The position numbers and the translations under genes were made by a program. A DNA stretch of 64,000 nucleotides, taken from assembly GCF_029968035.1 (NCBI RefSeq), contig NZ_JASCIQ010000006.1, positions 124,001-188,000 of the forward strand, read 5' to 3'. Shown piece after piece: positions 26,123 through 34,953 of the stretch; position 1 is the stretch's first letter; each line of letters opens with the position of its first letter. This DNA is from Streptomyces cavernicola (lineage in GTDB: Bacteria > Actinomycetota > Actinomycetes > Streptomycetales > Streptomycetaceae). The notes beneath the pieces were generated by a model that worked only from the letters and a program-made list of their open reading frames with translations, did no database searches and was not told the DNA's origin.

Positions 26123-27589
26123 GTGATCACAGCCGACCGCGCAGCCCGCCCCGACCGCCCGGTGCTCGCCGTCGACCAGGGCACTTCCGGCACCAAGGCC
26201 CTCGTCGTCTGCCCGGAGCGAGGTGTGATCGGCGCCGGCTCCGCACCCGTACGCCCACGGCATCTGCCCGGCGGGCTCGTCGAGGTGGACCCCGCCGAGC
26301 TGTTCGACTCCGTGGTGGCCGCCGGGCGCGCGGCTCTCGCCGATGCGGGCGAACCCGTCGCCGCCGTCGGCCTCGCCAACCAGGGCGAGACGGTCCTCGC
26401 CTGGGACCCGGAGACCGGCGAGCCGCTCACTGACGCCGTCGTCTGGCAGGACCGCCGCGCCGCCCCGCTCTGCGACGAACTCGCCGAGTACGCCGAGGAG
26501 TTGAGGCACCTCACGGGCCTTCCCCTGGACCCGTACTTCGCGGCGCCCAAGATGATGTGGATCCGCCGCCACCGCACGCGCCGCGGCGCGGTCACCACCA
26601 GCGACGCCTGGCTCGTGCACCGCCTCACCGGCGCGTTCGTCACCGACGCCGCCACCGCGGGCCGCACCCAGCTCCTCGACCTCGACACGGTCGCCTGGTC
26701 GCCGCGCGCCCTCGACCTCTTCGGGCTCGCCGACGAGCCGTTGCCGCGCGTCGTCGACGCCGCCGGCCCCGTGGGGACCACCACCGCCTTCGGCCCCGAA
26801 CTCCCCCTCACCGGGCTCCTGGTGGACCAGCAGGCGGCGCTCCTCGCGCAGGACGTCACCGAGCCGGGCGGCGCCAAGTGTACCTACGGCACGGGCGCGT
26901 TCCTGCTCGCCCCGACCGGCGACCGGCCGCGCCGCGGCGGTTCGGGCCTGGTCAGCTGCGTGGCCTGGCGCCTCGACGGCCGCAGCAGCTACTGCCTCGA
27001 CGGTCAGGTGTACACGGCGGCCTCCGCGGTGCGCTGGCTCTCCGAACTCGGCGTCATCGGCGGCGCGTCCGACCTCGACCCGGTCGGCGGCAGCGTCCCG
27101 GACGCGGGCGGCGTCACCTTCGTGCCCGCACTCGCGGGACTCGCCGCGCCCTGGTGGCGGGGCGACGTCCGCGGCTCCCTCACCGGCCTCGGTCTCGACA
27201 CGGCACCCGGCCATGTCGTACGGGCCCTCTGCGAGGGGATCGCCGCACAGGTCGTCCAGCTCGCGGACGCCGTGGCCGCCGACCTCGGCGCACCGCTGCG
27301 CTCGCTGCGCGTCGACGGCGGCCTCACCCGCTCCGCCCTCCTCATGCAGACCCAGGCCGACCTGCTCCAACTCCCGGTGGAGGTGGCCGAGTTGCCCGAC
27401 GCCACCGCACTCGGCGCGGCGGCCGTGGCCCGCATCGGCCTCGACCCGACGCTCACCCCGCGCGACGTCGTCCCACGGCGCGGGCGCGCCACCGTGTACG
27501 AGCCGCGCATCGGCGCGGACGGAGCGGCGCTACGCCTCGACCGCTTCCGTGAGGCCGTCGCCGCACTCGTCGAACGGAGCCCGGCATGA
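26123..27589 (+). CDS. FGGY-family carbohydrate/polyol kinase (glycerol-kinase-like)
   Basis: This 488-residue kinase starts RPVLAVDQGTSGTKALVV (phosphate-1 motif) and has VGLANQGETVLAWDPETG and WQDRRAAPLCDEL. In the second domain it carries KCTYGTGAFLL and LRVDGGLTRSALLMQTQADLLQ. The order is that of glycerol, xylulose or erythritol kinases. The linked GlpA-like dehydrogenase points to glycerol or a related polyol. The start is GTG 26123. Its stop overlaps the next ATG (ATGA), so the three genes are one operon. Confidence 0.9.
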   Translation: MITADRAARPDRPVLAVDQGTSGTKALVVCPERGVIGAGSAPVRPRHLPGGLVEVDPAELFDSVVAAGRAALADAGEPVAAVGLANQGETVLAWDPETGEPLTDAVVWQDRRAAPLCDELAEYAEELRHLTGLPLDPYFAAPKMMWIRRHRTRRGAVTTSDAWLVHRLTGAFVTDAATAGRTQLLDLDTVAWSPRALDLFGLADEPLPRVVDAAGPVGTTTAFGPELPLTGLLVDQQAALLAQDVTEPGGAKCTYGTGAFLLAPTGDRPRRGGSGLVSCVAWRLDGRSSYCLDGQVYTAASAVRWLSELGVIGGASDLDPVGGSVPDAGGVTFVPALAGLAAPWWRGDVRGSLTGLGLDTAPGHVVRALCEGIAAQVVQLADAVAADLGAPLRSLRVDGGLTRSALLMQTQADLLQLPVEVAELPDATALGAAAVARIGLDPTLTPRDVVPRRGRATVYEPRIGADGAALRLDRFREAVAALVERSPA

Positions 27590-29187
27590 CCGCACAGCCA
27601 CCGGAGGGGCCGACGCCCGTGCACGCCAAACGCCCCGTACGCGGGGAAGGCCCCGTACGCGCGAAAGCCCCCGCCCCGCTTCCGGCCCCCGACCCGGAGA
27701 GTGCCCTGGCGCCCCGAGCCGCAGCCCTGCCGACCCCGTCCATGCCCGGCGACGTCACCCGCTACGGACCGCTGCAGGACGCACGCCCGTACGACGTCGT
27801 GGTCGTCGGCGCGGGCGTCGTCGGCGCCGCGATCGCCCGGGAGCTGGCCCGCCATCGGCAGCTGCGCATCGCCCTGGTCGAGGCGGCGGGCGATGTCGGC
27901 GACGGCACGTCGAAGGCCAACACCGCGATCCTGCACACCGGTTTCGATGCCACCCCCGGCACCCTTGAGGCCCGTCTCGTCCGCGAGGGCCACCGGCTGC
28001 TCAGCGCGTACGCGGCCGAGTGCGGCATCCCCGTCGAGCCGGTCGGCGCGCTCCTCGTCGCCTGGGACGAGGAGCAGCTCGCCGCCCTGCCGGGTCTCGC
28101 CGCCAAGGCCGACCGCAACGGCTACGACGCGGCCCGCCTCATCGACGCCGACGAACTGTACGCCCGCGAACCGCACCTCGGCCCCGGTGCGCTCGGCGCG
28201 CTCGCGGTGCCGGACGAGAGCATCGTCTGCCCGTTCACGACGCCGCTCGCGTACGCGACCCAGGCGGTGCGCGCCGGCGTCGACCTGCACCTCAACGCGC
28301 GGGTGCTGAGCGTGAGTTGGGACCCGGGAGCGACCGGCCACACCCTGCACACCGGTCGCGGCCCGCTGCACGCCCGCTGGCTGGTCAACGCGGCCGGGCT
28401 GCACGCCGACGCCGTCGACCGCATGCTCGGCCGCGACACCTTCACCGTCACGCCACGCCGAGGCCAACTCGTCGTCTTCGACAAGCCCGCCCGCGACCTC
28501 GTACAGCACATCCTGCTGCCGGTGCCGACGGCGCTCGGCAAGGGCGTCCTCGTCGCGCCGACCGTCTTCGGCAACGTGCTGCTCGGCCCGACCGCCGAGG
28601 ACCTCGACGACAAGACCGCCACCCACTCCACCGAGGAAGGCCTCGCCGCCCTGCGGGCCCAGGGCGAGAAGATCCTCCCCGAACTCCTGGAGGAGGAGGT
28701 CACGACGGTCTACGCGGGGCTGCGCGCGGCCACCGACGAGGAGGACTACCGCATCGACTCCTGGGCCGAGCGGCGCAGCGTCACCGTCGGCGGCATCCGC
28801 TCCACCGGGCTCACCGCCTCCCTCGCCATCGCCGCGCACGTCACCGGGCTCCTGGCCGAAGCGGGCCTCGACCTCGGCGCACCGACCAGCCTGCCGCCCG
28901 TCCACATGCCCAACCTCGGCGAGCGCTTTCCCCGCCCCTACCAGAACCCCGAACGCATCGCCGCCGACCCCGACTACGGCCGCATCGTCTGCCACTGCGA
29001 GCGCGTCACACTCGGCGAGATCCGGGACGCGTTGGCGAGTACGGTGCCGCCGGCGGGGCTGGAGGGCCTGCGTCGGCGTACGCGGGCGCGGGCGGGGCGT
29101 TGTCAGGGGTTCCATTGCGGGGCGGGTCTGCGGGAGTTGCTCGACGGTGAACTGTCGCGTCAGGGCGGGGAGTTGAGGTCATGGTGA
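27586..29187 (+). CDS. GlpA-like FAD-dependent glycerol-3-phosphate dehydrogenase with BFD iron-sulfur tail
   Basis: This 533-residue flavoprotein has a disordered, Pro/Arg-rich N-terminal extension of about 65 residues, then VVVVGAGVVGAAIAREL (FAD dinucleotide motif at 75-80) and a long DAO-type domain. A C-terminal Fer2_BFD domain follows, with CHCERVTLGEI, then RCQGFHCGAG, supplying four cysteines for a [2Fe-2S] cluster. This is the GlpA arrangement. The start overlaps the kinase stop by four bases; a start at 27742 would remove the extension. The product oxidises a phosphopolyol and passes electrons through its partner. Confidence 0.88.
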   Translation: MTAQPPEGPTPVHAKRPVRGEGPVRAKAPAPLPAPDPESALAPRAAALPTPSMPGDVTRYGPLQDARPYDVVVVGAGVVGAAIARELARHRQLRIALVEAAGDVGDGTSKANTAILHTGFDATPGTLEARLVREGHRLLSAYAAECGIPVEPVGALLVAWDEEQLAALPGLAAKADRNGYDAARLIDADELYAREPHLGPGALGALAVPDESIVCPFTTPLAYATQAVRAGVDLHLNARVLSVSWDPGATGHTLHTGRGPLHARWLVNAAGLHADAVDRMLGRDTFTVTPRRGQLVVFDKPARDLVQHILLPVPTALGKGVLVAPTVFGNVLLGPTAEDLDDKTATHSTEEGLAALRAQGEKILPELLEEEVTTVYAGLRAATDEEDYRIDSWAERRSVTVGGIRSTGLTASLAIAAHVTGLLAEAGLDLGAPTSLPPVHMPNLGERFPRPYQNPERIAADPDYGRIVCHCERVTLGEIRDALASTVPPAGLEGLRRRTRARAGRCQGFHCGAGLRELLDGELSRQGGELRSW

Positions 29188-30470
29188 GCGAGGGAGGCAC
29201 GGGTGTGGGGCGGCGGGAGCGTGACGTCGATGTGCTCGTCGTCGGGGCCGGGCCCGCGGGCCTCACCGTCGCCGAGCATCTGGCCGCCGCGGACTGCGGC
29301 ACCGTCGAGGTGCTCGAACGCGAACCGCAGGCGGGCGGCGCACCGCGCTTCTGCCACCACGGCGGCTTCGGCACCCCCTGGACCAGCGGGCCGCGCTTCG
29401 CCGCCCGACGGCTGCGCGCCGCCACCGACGCCGGCGCCGTGGTCCGCACCTCCGTCACCGTCACCGACCTGCCCGCGCCCCGCACCGTCGACGTCACGGG
29501 CCCCGACGGCCTGGAGCGCATCACCGCCCGCGCCGTCGTCCTCGCCACCGGTGCCCGCGAACGCCCCCGGGCCGCCCGCCTCGTGCCCGGCACCCGGCCC
29601 GCCGGGATCCACACCACCGGCGAACTCCAGCAGGCCGTGCACCTGTACGGGCGGTACATCGGCCGCCGAGCCGTCGTCGTGGGCGCCGAGCCCGTCGCGT
29701 ACGCCGCCCTCGAAACCCTGCACCACGCGGGCGTCGCCGTCGTCGCCCAGCTCACCGAACTCGACCGGCCGCAGGTTCCGCCGCTGCGCGCCGCCGACGC
29801 CCGGCTCCGCCGCACCGTGCCGCTGCTCACCCGCACCATGCTCACCGAGGTGCTCGGCCGCGGCCGGCTCACCGGCGTACGTGTCCGGCACGCGGACGGC
29901 CGCACCGCCCAACTGCCGTGCGACACCCTCGTGTTCACCGGCGACTTCGTCCCGGAAGCCGAACTCGCCCGCAGCGGGGGTGTCTGTCTCGACCGGGCGA
30001 CGCGCGGCCCGCTCGTCGACACCGAGTTCCGTACGGACGTCCCGCGCGTCTTCGCCGTCGGCAACGTCCTGCACGCCGTGGAGACCGCCGCGACCGCCGC
30101 CGCCGAGGGGCACGCGGCCGCGGTGGCCGTGCGCCGCCTGCTCGCCCACGAGAACCGCGAGGGCCGTGCGGCAGCCGAACCGGCGGGCCCCAGGCTCGTG
30201 GTCGCGCCGCCGCTGCGCTGGATCACCCCGGGACGCCTGCCGTGCGACGCCCGCGCCGACGACTCCCTGCGGTTCCTCGTACGCGCCGCCGAACCGCTTT
30301 CCGTCCGCCCGACGCTGACGGTCACTCAGGACGGCCGTACGCTGCACAGCGAGCGACTGCGGGGACCGGTGCGCACGGGCAACTCCCTTGAGTTGCAGGG
30401 GCATTGGGTGCGGAATGTCAATGCCGACGGCGGCCCCGTGCACATCACGACCGGCACCGGCGGGCGCTGA
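29181..30470 (+). CDS. FAD-dependent oxidoreductase, partner flavoprotein of the GlpA-like enzyme
   Basis: This 429-residue protein has GAGPAGLTVAEHLA at 22-35 and ATGARERPRAARLVPGTRPA, then a second nucleotide-binding GAEPVAYAALETL and a C-terminal FAVGNVLHAVETAATAA. Such a flavoprotein is usually the second subunit beside a GlpA- or HcnC/SoxB-type dehydrogenase. It overlaps the previous gene by seven bases and has GGGGAG upstream. It probably completes an electron chain from a phosphopolyol to quinone. A [4Fe-4S] third subunit (GlpC) is not in the window. Confidence 0.86.
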   Translation: MVSEGGTGVGRRERDVDVLVVGAGPAGLTVAEHLAAADCGTVEVLEREPQAGGAPRFCHHGGFGTPWTSGPRFAARRLRAATDAGAVVRTSVTVTDLPAPRTVDVTGPDGLERITARAVVLATGARERPRAARLVPGTRPAGIHTTGELQQAVHLYGRYIGRRAVVVGAEPVAYAALETLHHAGVAVVAQLTELDRPQVPPLRAADARLRRTVPLLTRTMLTEVLGRGRLTGVRVRHADGRTAQLPCDTLVFTGDFVPEAELARSGGVCLDRATRGPLVDTEFRTDVPRVFAVGNVLHAVETAATAAAEGHAAAVAVRRLLAHENREGRAAAEPAGPRLVVAPPLRWITPGRLPCDARADDSLRFLVRAAEPLSVRPTLTVTQDGRTLHSERLRGPVRTGNSLELQGHWVRNVNADGGPVHITTGTGGR

Positions 30471-30617
30471 ACCGTGACCGCACCCGACGTCGCGGAGACC
30501 GCCTTCGACCGTCGCACCCCAACTCCCGCCCGGCGAGCTGGACTTCGACCGGGACAGGGTCTTCGCTGTCCGCCGAGTTCCTGACCTGACCGCCGATCCG
30601 CCCCCCCGGCCAACCCC

Positions 30618-31070
30618 CTAAAGCTCCTCCACCGTTCGCGTCATCAACTCCCGTGCCTCCGCCTCGCGTCGGTCGTAGCGCTCCGGATACGCCGACACCT
30701 GCACGGCCTGCGCGAGCTGCCCCGGCGTGAGCGAAGGGTTCTCCTCGTCGACGGTCAGCGCCCGCGTGAAGAACTGCCGCGCGGCGTACGCCACGTTCGT
30801 GACCTGCTCCGGCGTGCCCCACCCCATGCTCGGGCGCTGCTGGAACACGCCGAGCGAGTCGCCCTCGCCGTGGTCCAGGTTCTCCATCCCCGACTCCACG
30901 AGCGCCGCCTCGAACGACGCCAGAAGCACCTTGTCGCCCGCACCCAGCTCCTGACCCACCCGGTACACGACCACCGACACCGCGAGATCAGGCTCGCCCG
31001 TCCCCGGCCCCGGAGGCGGCCCGTCGTCGTCCGTGCCGCCGCGCTGCTCGCCCGCTGCCCTGTCGACCAC
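30618..31070 (-). CDS. lysozyme-like (transglycosylase-fold) protein
   Basis: This protein of about 150 residues has the block FEAALVESGMENLDHGEGDSLGVFQQRPS with Glu59, then GWGTPEQVTNVAYAARQFF. That pattern occurs next to NlpC/P60 or M23 peptidase domains in actinobacterial cell-wall hydrolases as a lysozyme-like fold. Here it stands alone, and no signal peptide follows GTG 31070 (GGGGAGGG upstream). It may be a peptidoglycan-associated protein or a fragment of a larger enzyme. The glutamate placement supports, but does not prove, activity. Confidence 0.7.
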   Translation of the reverse strand: MVDRAAGEQRGGTDDDGPPPGPGTGEPDLAVSVVVYRVGQELGAGDKVLLASFEAALVESGMENLDHGEGDSLGVFQQRPSMGWGTPEQVTNVAYAARQFFTRALTVDEENPSLTPGQLAQAVQVSAYPERYDRREAEARELMTRTVEEL

Positions 31071-31268
31071 TGCGCACCCTCCCCGTCGCAAACATCGCGT
31101 CCCCTCGACCGTACGCACCGCCGCGCGGAGGCGAAACCACGCCTGCACCCATGTCACACCCCGGAAACGCGCCCGTACCCTCCCCTCCAACAACGCCCCC
31201 TACGCTCGACCGCACGCACAGGCCGACGTCGTCCGGTGAACCAGATCGAGACGACAGGAGCCCGCACC

Positions 31269-33143
31269 GTGCCCCAGTACGCCGTATCCGCACCGCCCTG
31301 GCTGCGCCACGCGCTGACCGCACAGGCGGGGCCCGTGCCCTGGGACGCGGTGCTGCGCGGGGCCCTCGCCTGCGGTCCGCTGCTGCTCGCCGCCGTCCTC
31401 GCGGACCGGCCCGGCGCAGGGGTGTTCGCCGCGCTCGGCGCCATGCTCGCCGGGGTCAACGACCGGCCCGGCAGCCGCCGCGCCGCCGTCACCCGCCTCG
31501 GCGCACCCGCCCTCGCGGGCGGCCTCGGACTGCTCCTGGGCACGGAGACCGCCCAACAGGCCCCGCACGCCTGGCAGTTGAGTGCCGTGTTCGTGCTGTG
31601 CGGGCTCATCGGCGGGACGCTGAGCGCGGTCGGGCCCGTCGCCTCCGCCTGCGGTACGCAGTTCCTCGTCACCACCGCCGTCGGCGCGGGCATGCCCCTG
31701 CCCGAGCCCGCCGGGGAGCGGGCCCTCCTCTTCGTCGCCGGCGCCGGCCTCCTCCTGGTCCTGCGCATCGCCCTGCCCGGCCGGGCCGCGCGCAGCGGCG
31801 GGCCGCGCCGCTTCGACGGGGAACGCGCCGCCGTCGCGGCCGTCTACGACGCCGTCGCCGCGCTCCTCGAAGCCGTCGGCACCCCCGCGGCCAGCACCCG
31901 CCGGGCCGCCCTCACCGCCGCCCTCGACCACGCCCAGGACGCCCTGTCCGGGCCCCGCCTGCGCCGCACGGCGAGCACCGCCGCCGAGCGCCGCGTGCAC
32001 GCCCAGTACGCGGCGGCCCTGCCGCTCGCCGAGGCCGCGACCGCCCTCGCCTGGTCGCGGCACGCCCCGCTGCCCGGCGCCGCCGTCGGCCCGCGCCGCC
32101 TCGCCACCGCCGTACGCGCCGCCGCCCCTGCCGGACCGCTGCCCGCTCCCTCGCGCGGGGATGCGGCACTGTGCGCCCTCGACGACGCCCTGCTGCACGC
32201 CGCCGACACCTTCGACAAGGGCACCGCCCAAGCCCTGCACGCCCGCCGCCCCGCCCCAAGTGCCGTACTGCGCAAGGCGATCGGGCCCGCAGGACGCGAG
32301 TACGGCGTGCGCGTCGCGGTCTGCTACGGCACCGCGACCGCCGTCGCCCAGGCCCTCGACCACACCCACTGGTACTGGCTGCCCGCCACCGCCGTGTTCC
32401 TCGTCAAACCCGACCTCGGGCCGCTCGCCTCGCGCGTGCTCTGCCGGGCGCTCGGCACGGTCGTCGGCGCGGCCCTGTTCGCCGGGCTCGCCGCGCTCCT
32501 TCCGCAGCCGGCCGGACTCGTCGCCGTCGCCGGGGCCTGCGGGGCTCTGATCCCGGTCGCCGCCCGGCACTTCGCCGCACAGACGGCTGCCGTCACCGCC
32601 CTCGTCCTCGCCCTCGCGATGCTCGGCGGCGAACCGCAGATGGCCTGGGTGCGCTGCGGCGAGACCCTCCTCGCCTGCGCCGTCGTCCTGGTCGTCGGAC
32701 ATGTGCCCTGGCCACATGAGTCCGGCGGCGTCACCGCCCGCCTGACCGCCGCCCGCGCCGCCATCCATGTGTACGTACACCATGTGCTCGCCGAACACGA
32801 CGGCCGCGCCGACCGCTGGACCCTGCGCCGCGAGGCGTACCGCACCCTCGCCGAGGCACGTGCCGCCATCGACCGCGCCGCCGCCGAACTCCCGCCCCTG
32901 GCCCGCCGCACCGCGGGCGCCGAACGCACCGCGGCGGCCCTCGAACGGCTCGCCGATGCCACCACCGCCTGCGCCGTCCACCTCGACGACAGCGGACACA
33001 TCCCCGCACCCCAGGCCGCCGCAACCTGCCACGAGGCCCAACTCCTGGGCCTGGCGGGCGAGTTCAGGCCGCTGCCGCGACCCGCGACCACCGGGAGCGC
33101 GGCGAAGGAGCCGCTGCCCGCCCGCAGTTCAAGCCGTGCGTGA
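31269..33143 (+). CDS. FUSC-family membrane protein
   Basis: This 624-residue protein has a first hydrophobic block (residues about 25-165), a soluble Ala/Arg-rich middle, and a second block starting YGVRVAVCYGTATAVAQALD and HWYWLPATAVFLVKPDLG, with a helical C-terminal tail. That two-block layout is typical of the fusaric-acid-resistance-like (FUSC/YccS) family, which exports aromatic acids or stresses. GTG 31269 has AGGAG eight bases upstream. It diverges from the lysozyme-like gene. The 15-bp repeat unit found elsewhere also occurs inside it at 32701-32718. Confidence 0.85.
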   Translation: MPQYAVSAPPWLRHALTAQAGPVPWDAVLRGALACGPLLLAAVLADRPGAGVFAALGAMLAGVNDRPGSRRAAVTRLGAPALAGGLGLLLGTETAQQAPHAWQLSAVFVLCGLIGGTLSAVGPVASACGTQFLVTTAVGAGMPLPEPAGERALLFVAGAGLLLVLRIALPGRAARSGGPRRFDGERAAVAAVYDAVAALLEAVGTPAASTRRAALTAALDHAQDALSGPRLRRTASTAAERRVHAQYAAALPLAEAATALAWSRHAPLPGAAVGPRRLATAVRAAAPAGPLPAPSRGDAALCALDDALLHAADTFDKGTAQALHARRPAPSAVLRKAIGPAGREYGVRVAVCYGTATAVAQALDHTHWYWLPATAVFLVKPDLGPLASRVLCRALGTVVGAALFAGLAALLPQPAGLVAVAGACGALIPVAARHFAAQTAAVTALVLALAMLGGEPQMAWVRCGETLLACAVVLVVGHVPWPHESGGVTARLTAARAAIHVYVHHVLAEHDGRADRWTLRREAYRTLAEARAAIDRAAAELPPLARRTAGAERTAAALERLADATTACAVHLDDSGHIPAPQAAATCHEAQLLGLAGEFRPLPRPATTGSAAKEPLPARSSSRA

Positions 33144-33203
33144 ACCGGGCCCCGTACGTCCGATAGCGTGCCCCCGGAAGATCCACACAGAGGGGAAAAC
33201 GGC

Positions 33204-34526
33204 ATGCAGACAGCCGACGGGGGCGCAGCGGAAGAGCAGGTCGACGACGTGCAGGACGTGGCGCACGACGAGCTCTTCCCGCAGATCCCCGACCCGGAGG
33301 ACGGCGTCCGCTGGCTCGCCCCGACCGACGTGGAACAGCACGTCCACCGCCTCCTCCGCCGCGACAACACGTACGCCTATCTGCGCGTCCTCGCAGCCGA
33401 GGGCGTGTACTACCCGGTGCGGCGGGAGGACGCGGACGCCGCGAGCGAGGACGAGTTCCCCATGTTCACCAGCGAGAGCAACGGCCGCGTCTGGGCGCCC
33501 GTCTACACCGAGGGCCTGCTGCCGCGGCCGCACCCCGACCTGGTGTACGAGTACGCCAACCTGGCCCGGATCGCCCAGATCGTGCCCGCCGAGGTCGACG
33601 TCCTCATGGTCAACCTGTCCACGCCCTGCCAACTCCTGCTGGCCGTCGACGAGGAGGAGCGGGACCTCTGGGGTGCGCTGCGGGACGACATGTACGCGTC
33701 CGACGCGTTCGGCAACCGCGTCGTGACCCGTCGCAGCGGCAACGGCGTCCCCGACATCGGCCCGCTCCTGCACGGCCTGGCCTGTGGCGCCCACCTCTGC
33801 TACGGCAACGGCGACCCCTGGAACACCCTGCACTGGCACGGCATCGGCTACCGCAACGAGATCAAGCGGCTCAGCGAATGGTGGGGCGTGGACAGCCGCG
33901 CCGACTGGCTGGAGATCCAGGAACGCCTCCTTACCCGCCAAGTCAGCCCTTGGTACTGGGACTTCGTGCTCGCCGCCCGCGACAAGCTGCTGCTCGCGCA
34001 AGGCGCGAACACCGCGATCGTCGAGGAGGCCGCCTGGCGCGACACCGTCGAGGCCACCCTCCGCGAACGCGTACGGCGCTCCGGCGGCGACCACCAGCCG
34101 GGCGCCGACGCCGACTTGGACGGTTTCGTCGTCGAACTCCGCGGCCTCGTCGGCAAGATCATGCGGTACGAGGCCCGCTTCCGCGCCGACGGACTCCTGC
34201 CGCCCGGGGGCCTGGTGCGTACCGTCGCCGCCTGGGACGTCGGCCGCGCCTCGAAGATGGCCCGCTGGGGCCGCGGCGCGCGCTACGCCACCGAGCCCGA
34301 GATGTACGAGGCGATCGAGCGGGCCGGCGCGGGGGCGCGGGCCGCGTACCACTCGTGGGAGGAGTTCTCCGCGGGCTATGTGCTCGGCCGCTGTCTGCAC
34401 TTCGACGAGGAGGAGTTCGGCAGCTGGTACACGACGGTCCTGGACGCCCACCGCGCCCTCGTCACCGACCCGGACAGCCCCTGGCTGACGGTGCCGTTCC
34501 TGGGCGCGGCGGTGCGCGGGCGCTGA
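33204..34526 (+). CDS. DUF1266-domain protein
   Basis: This 440-residue protein has an acidic N-terminus, an SseB-like region (YLRVLAAEGVYYPVRR) and a C-terminal half with GIGYRNEIKRLSEWWGVDSR and VAAWDVGRASKMARWGRG, followed by the Trp/Tyr-rich WEEFSAGYVLGR. The C-terminal pattern is that of DUF1266, common in actinobacteria. ATG 33204 follows GAGGGG. It is 60 bp after the FUSC gene and could be co-transcribed. No biochemical role is known for the family. Confidence 0.82.
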   Translation: MQTADGGAAEEQVDDVQDVAHDELFPQIPDPEDGVRWLAPTDVEQHVHRLLRRDNTYAYLRVLAAEGVYYPVRREDADAASEDEFPMFTSESNGRVWAPVYTEGLLPRPHPDLVYEYANLARIAQIVPAEVDVLMVNLSTPCQLLLAVDEEERDLWGALRDDMYASDAFGNRVVTRRSGNGVPDIGPLLHGLACGAHLCYGNGDPWNTLHWHGIGYRNEIKRLSEWWGVDSRADWLEIQERLLTRQVSPWYWDFVLAARDKLLLAQGANTAIVEEAAWRDTVEATLRERVRRSGGDHQPGADADLDGFVVELRGLVGKIMRYEARFRADGLLPPGGLVRTVAAWDVGRASKMARWGRGARYATEPEMYEAIERAGAGARAAYHSWEEFSAGYVLGRCLHFDEEEFGSWYTTVLDAHRALVTDPDSPWLTVPFLGAAVRGR

Positions 34527-34604
34527 GCGGACCGCCCGTACCGGTGGGCGGGCGGGCTTGACGCGGGCTTGACCGGGCGGCGGCGCGGGCCGCAGGATGA
34601 GGGC

Positions 34605-34685
34605 GTGATCGCGCACCTGACCTGTACCGCAGCCCGCTCCGGCACCCTGCCGGACCGCTGCGGCTGTGCGCGCAGCGGCTTGTAG
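34605..34685 (+). CDS. Cys-rich upstream leader peptide (26 aa), candidate attenuator
   Basis: A GTG at 34605, after GGATGAGGGC, opens a 26-codon frame ending at TAG 34683-34685. The peptide reads MIAHLTCTAARS with the ending DRCGCARSGL; a C-x-C cluster sits just before the stop. It lies 268 bp upstream of a TauD-like sulfur-related gene, with a long hairpin in between. Cys-rich upstream ORFs are known to sense cysteine supply by translational attenuation in mycobacteria and other actinobacteria. The sequence does not match a published leader that I can name, so function is inferred. Confidence 0.55.
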   Translation: MIAHLTCTAARSGTLPDRCGCARSGL

Positions 34686-34844
34686 CGGACGCCTCCTGTT
34701 CCAGGGGGCTCTGTCCCCGCGCCGCCGCCCTCCGGCACCGGCCTCGCCCGCCTCGCGGTGTCCCCGACCCCGCGAGCGGCGACCCGCACCGCCGACGGCG
34801 ACCGCACTGCCACCCCTTCCACCGGCGGGCGCACCGCGTCCCAC

Positions 34845-34909
34845 CCGGGCGTTCCCCGTGACCGCGCACCTCCAGGCCCGCAGGGCCGTGCGTCACGGGG
34901 AACGCCCGG
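34845..34909 (+). promoter_or_regulatory. long perfect inverted repeat between leader and TauD gene
   Basis: Arms 34845-34862 (CCGGGCGTTCCCCGTGAC) and 34892-34909 are perfect 18-bp complements. The 29-base loop contains an inner GGCCC-GCA-GGGCC hairpin. It ends 44 bp before the ATG at 34954. This is a candidate attenuator or anti-terminator structure for the leader peptide upstream. Confidence 0.65.
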
Positions 34910-34953
34910 CCGGGTCGTGCCGCCGACCCGCCTCAGCCACCGGGAGCCTGTCG

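Noticed and set aside
27004..29115. 703-codon minus-strand frame opposite the polyol operon
   Set aside because: Shadow of the kinase and dehydrogenase frames; no recognisable domain.
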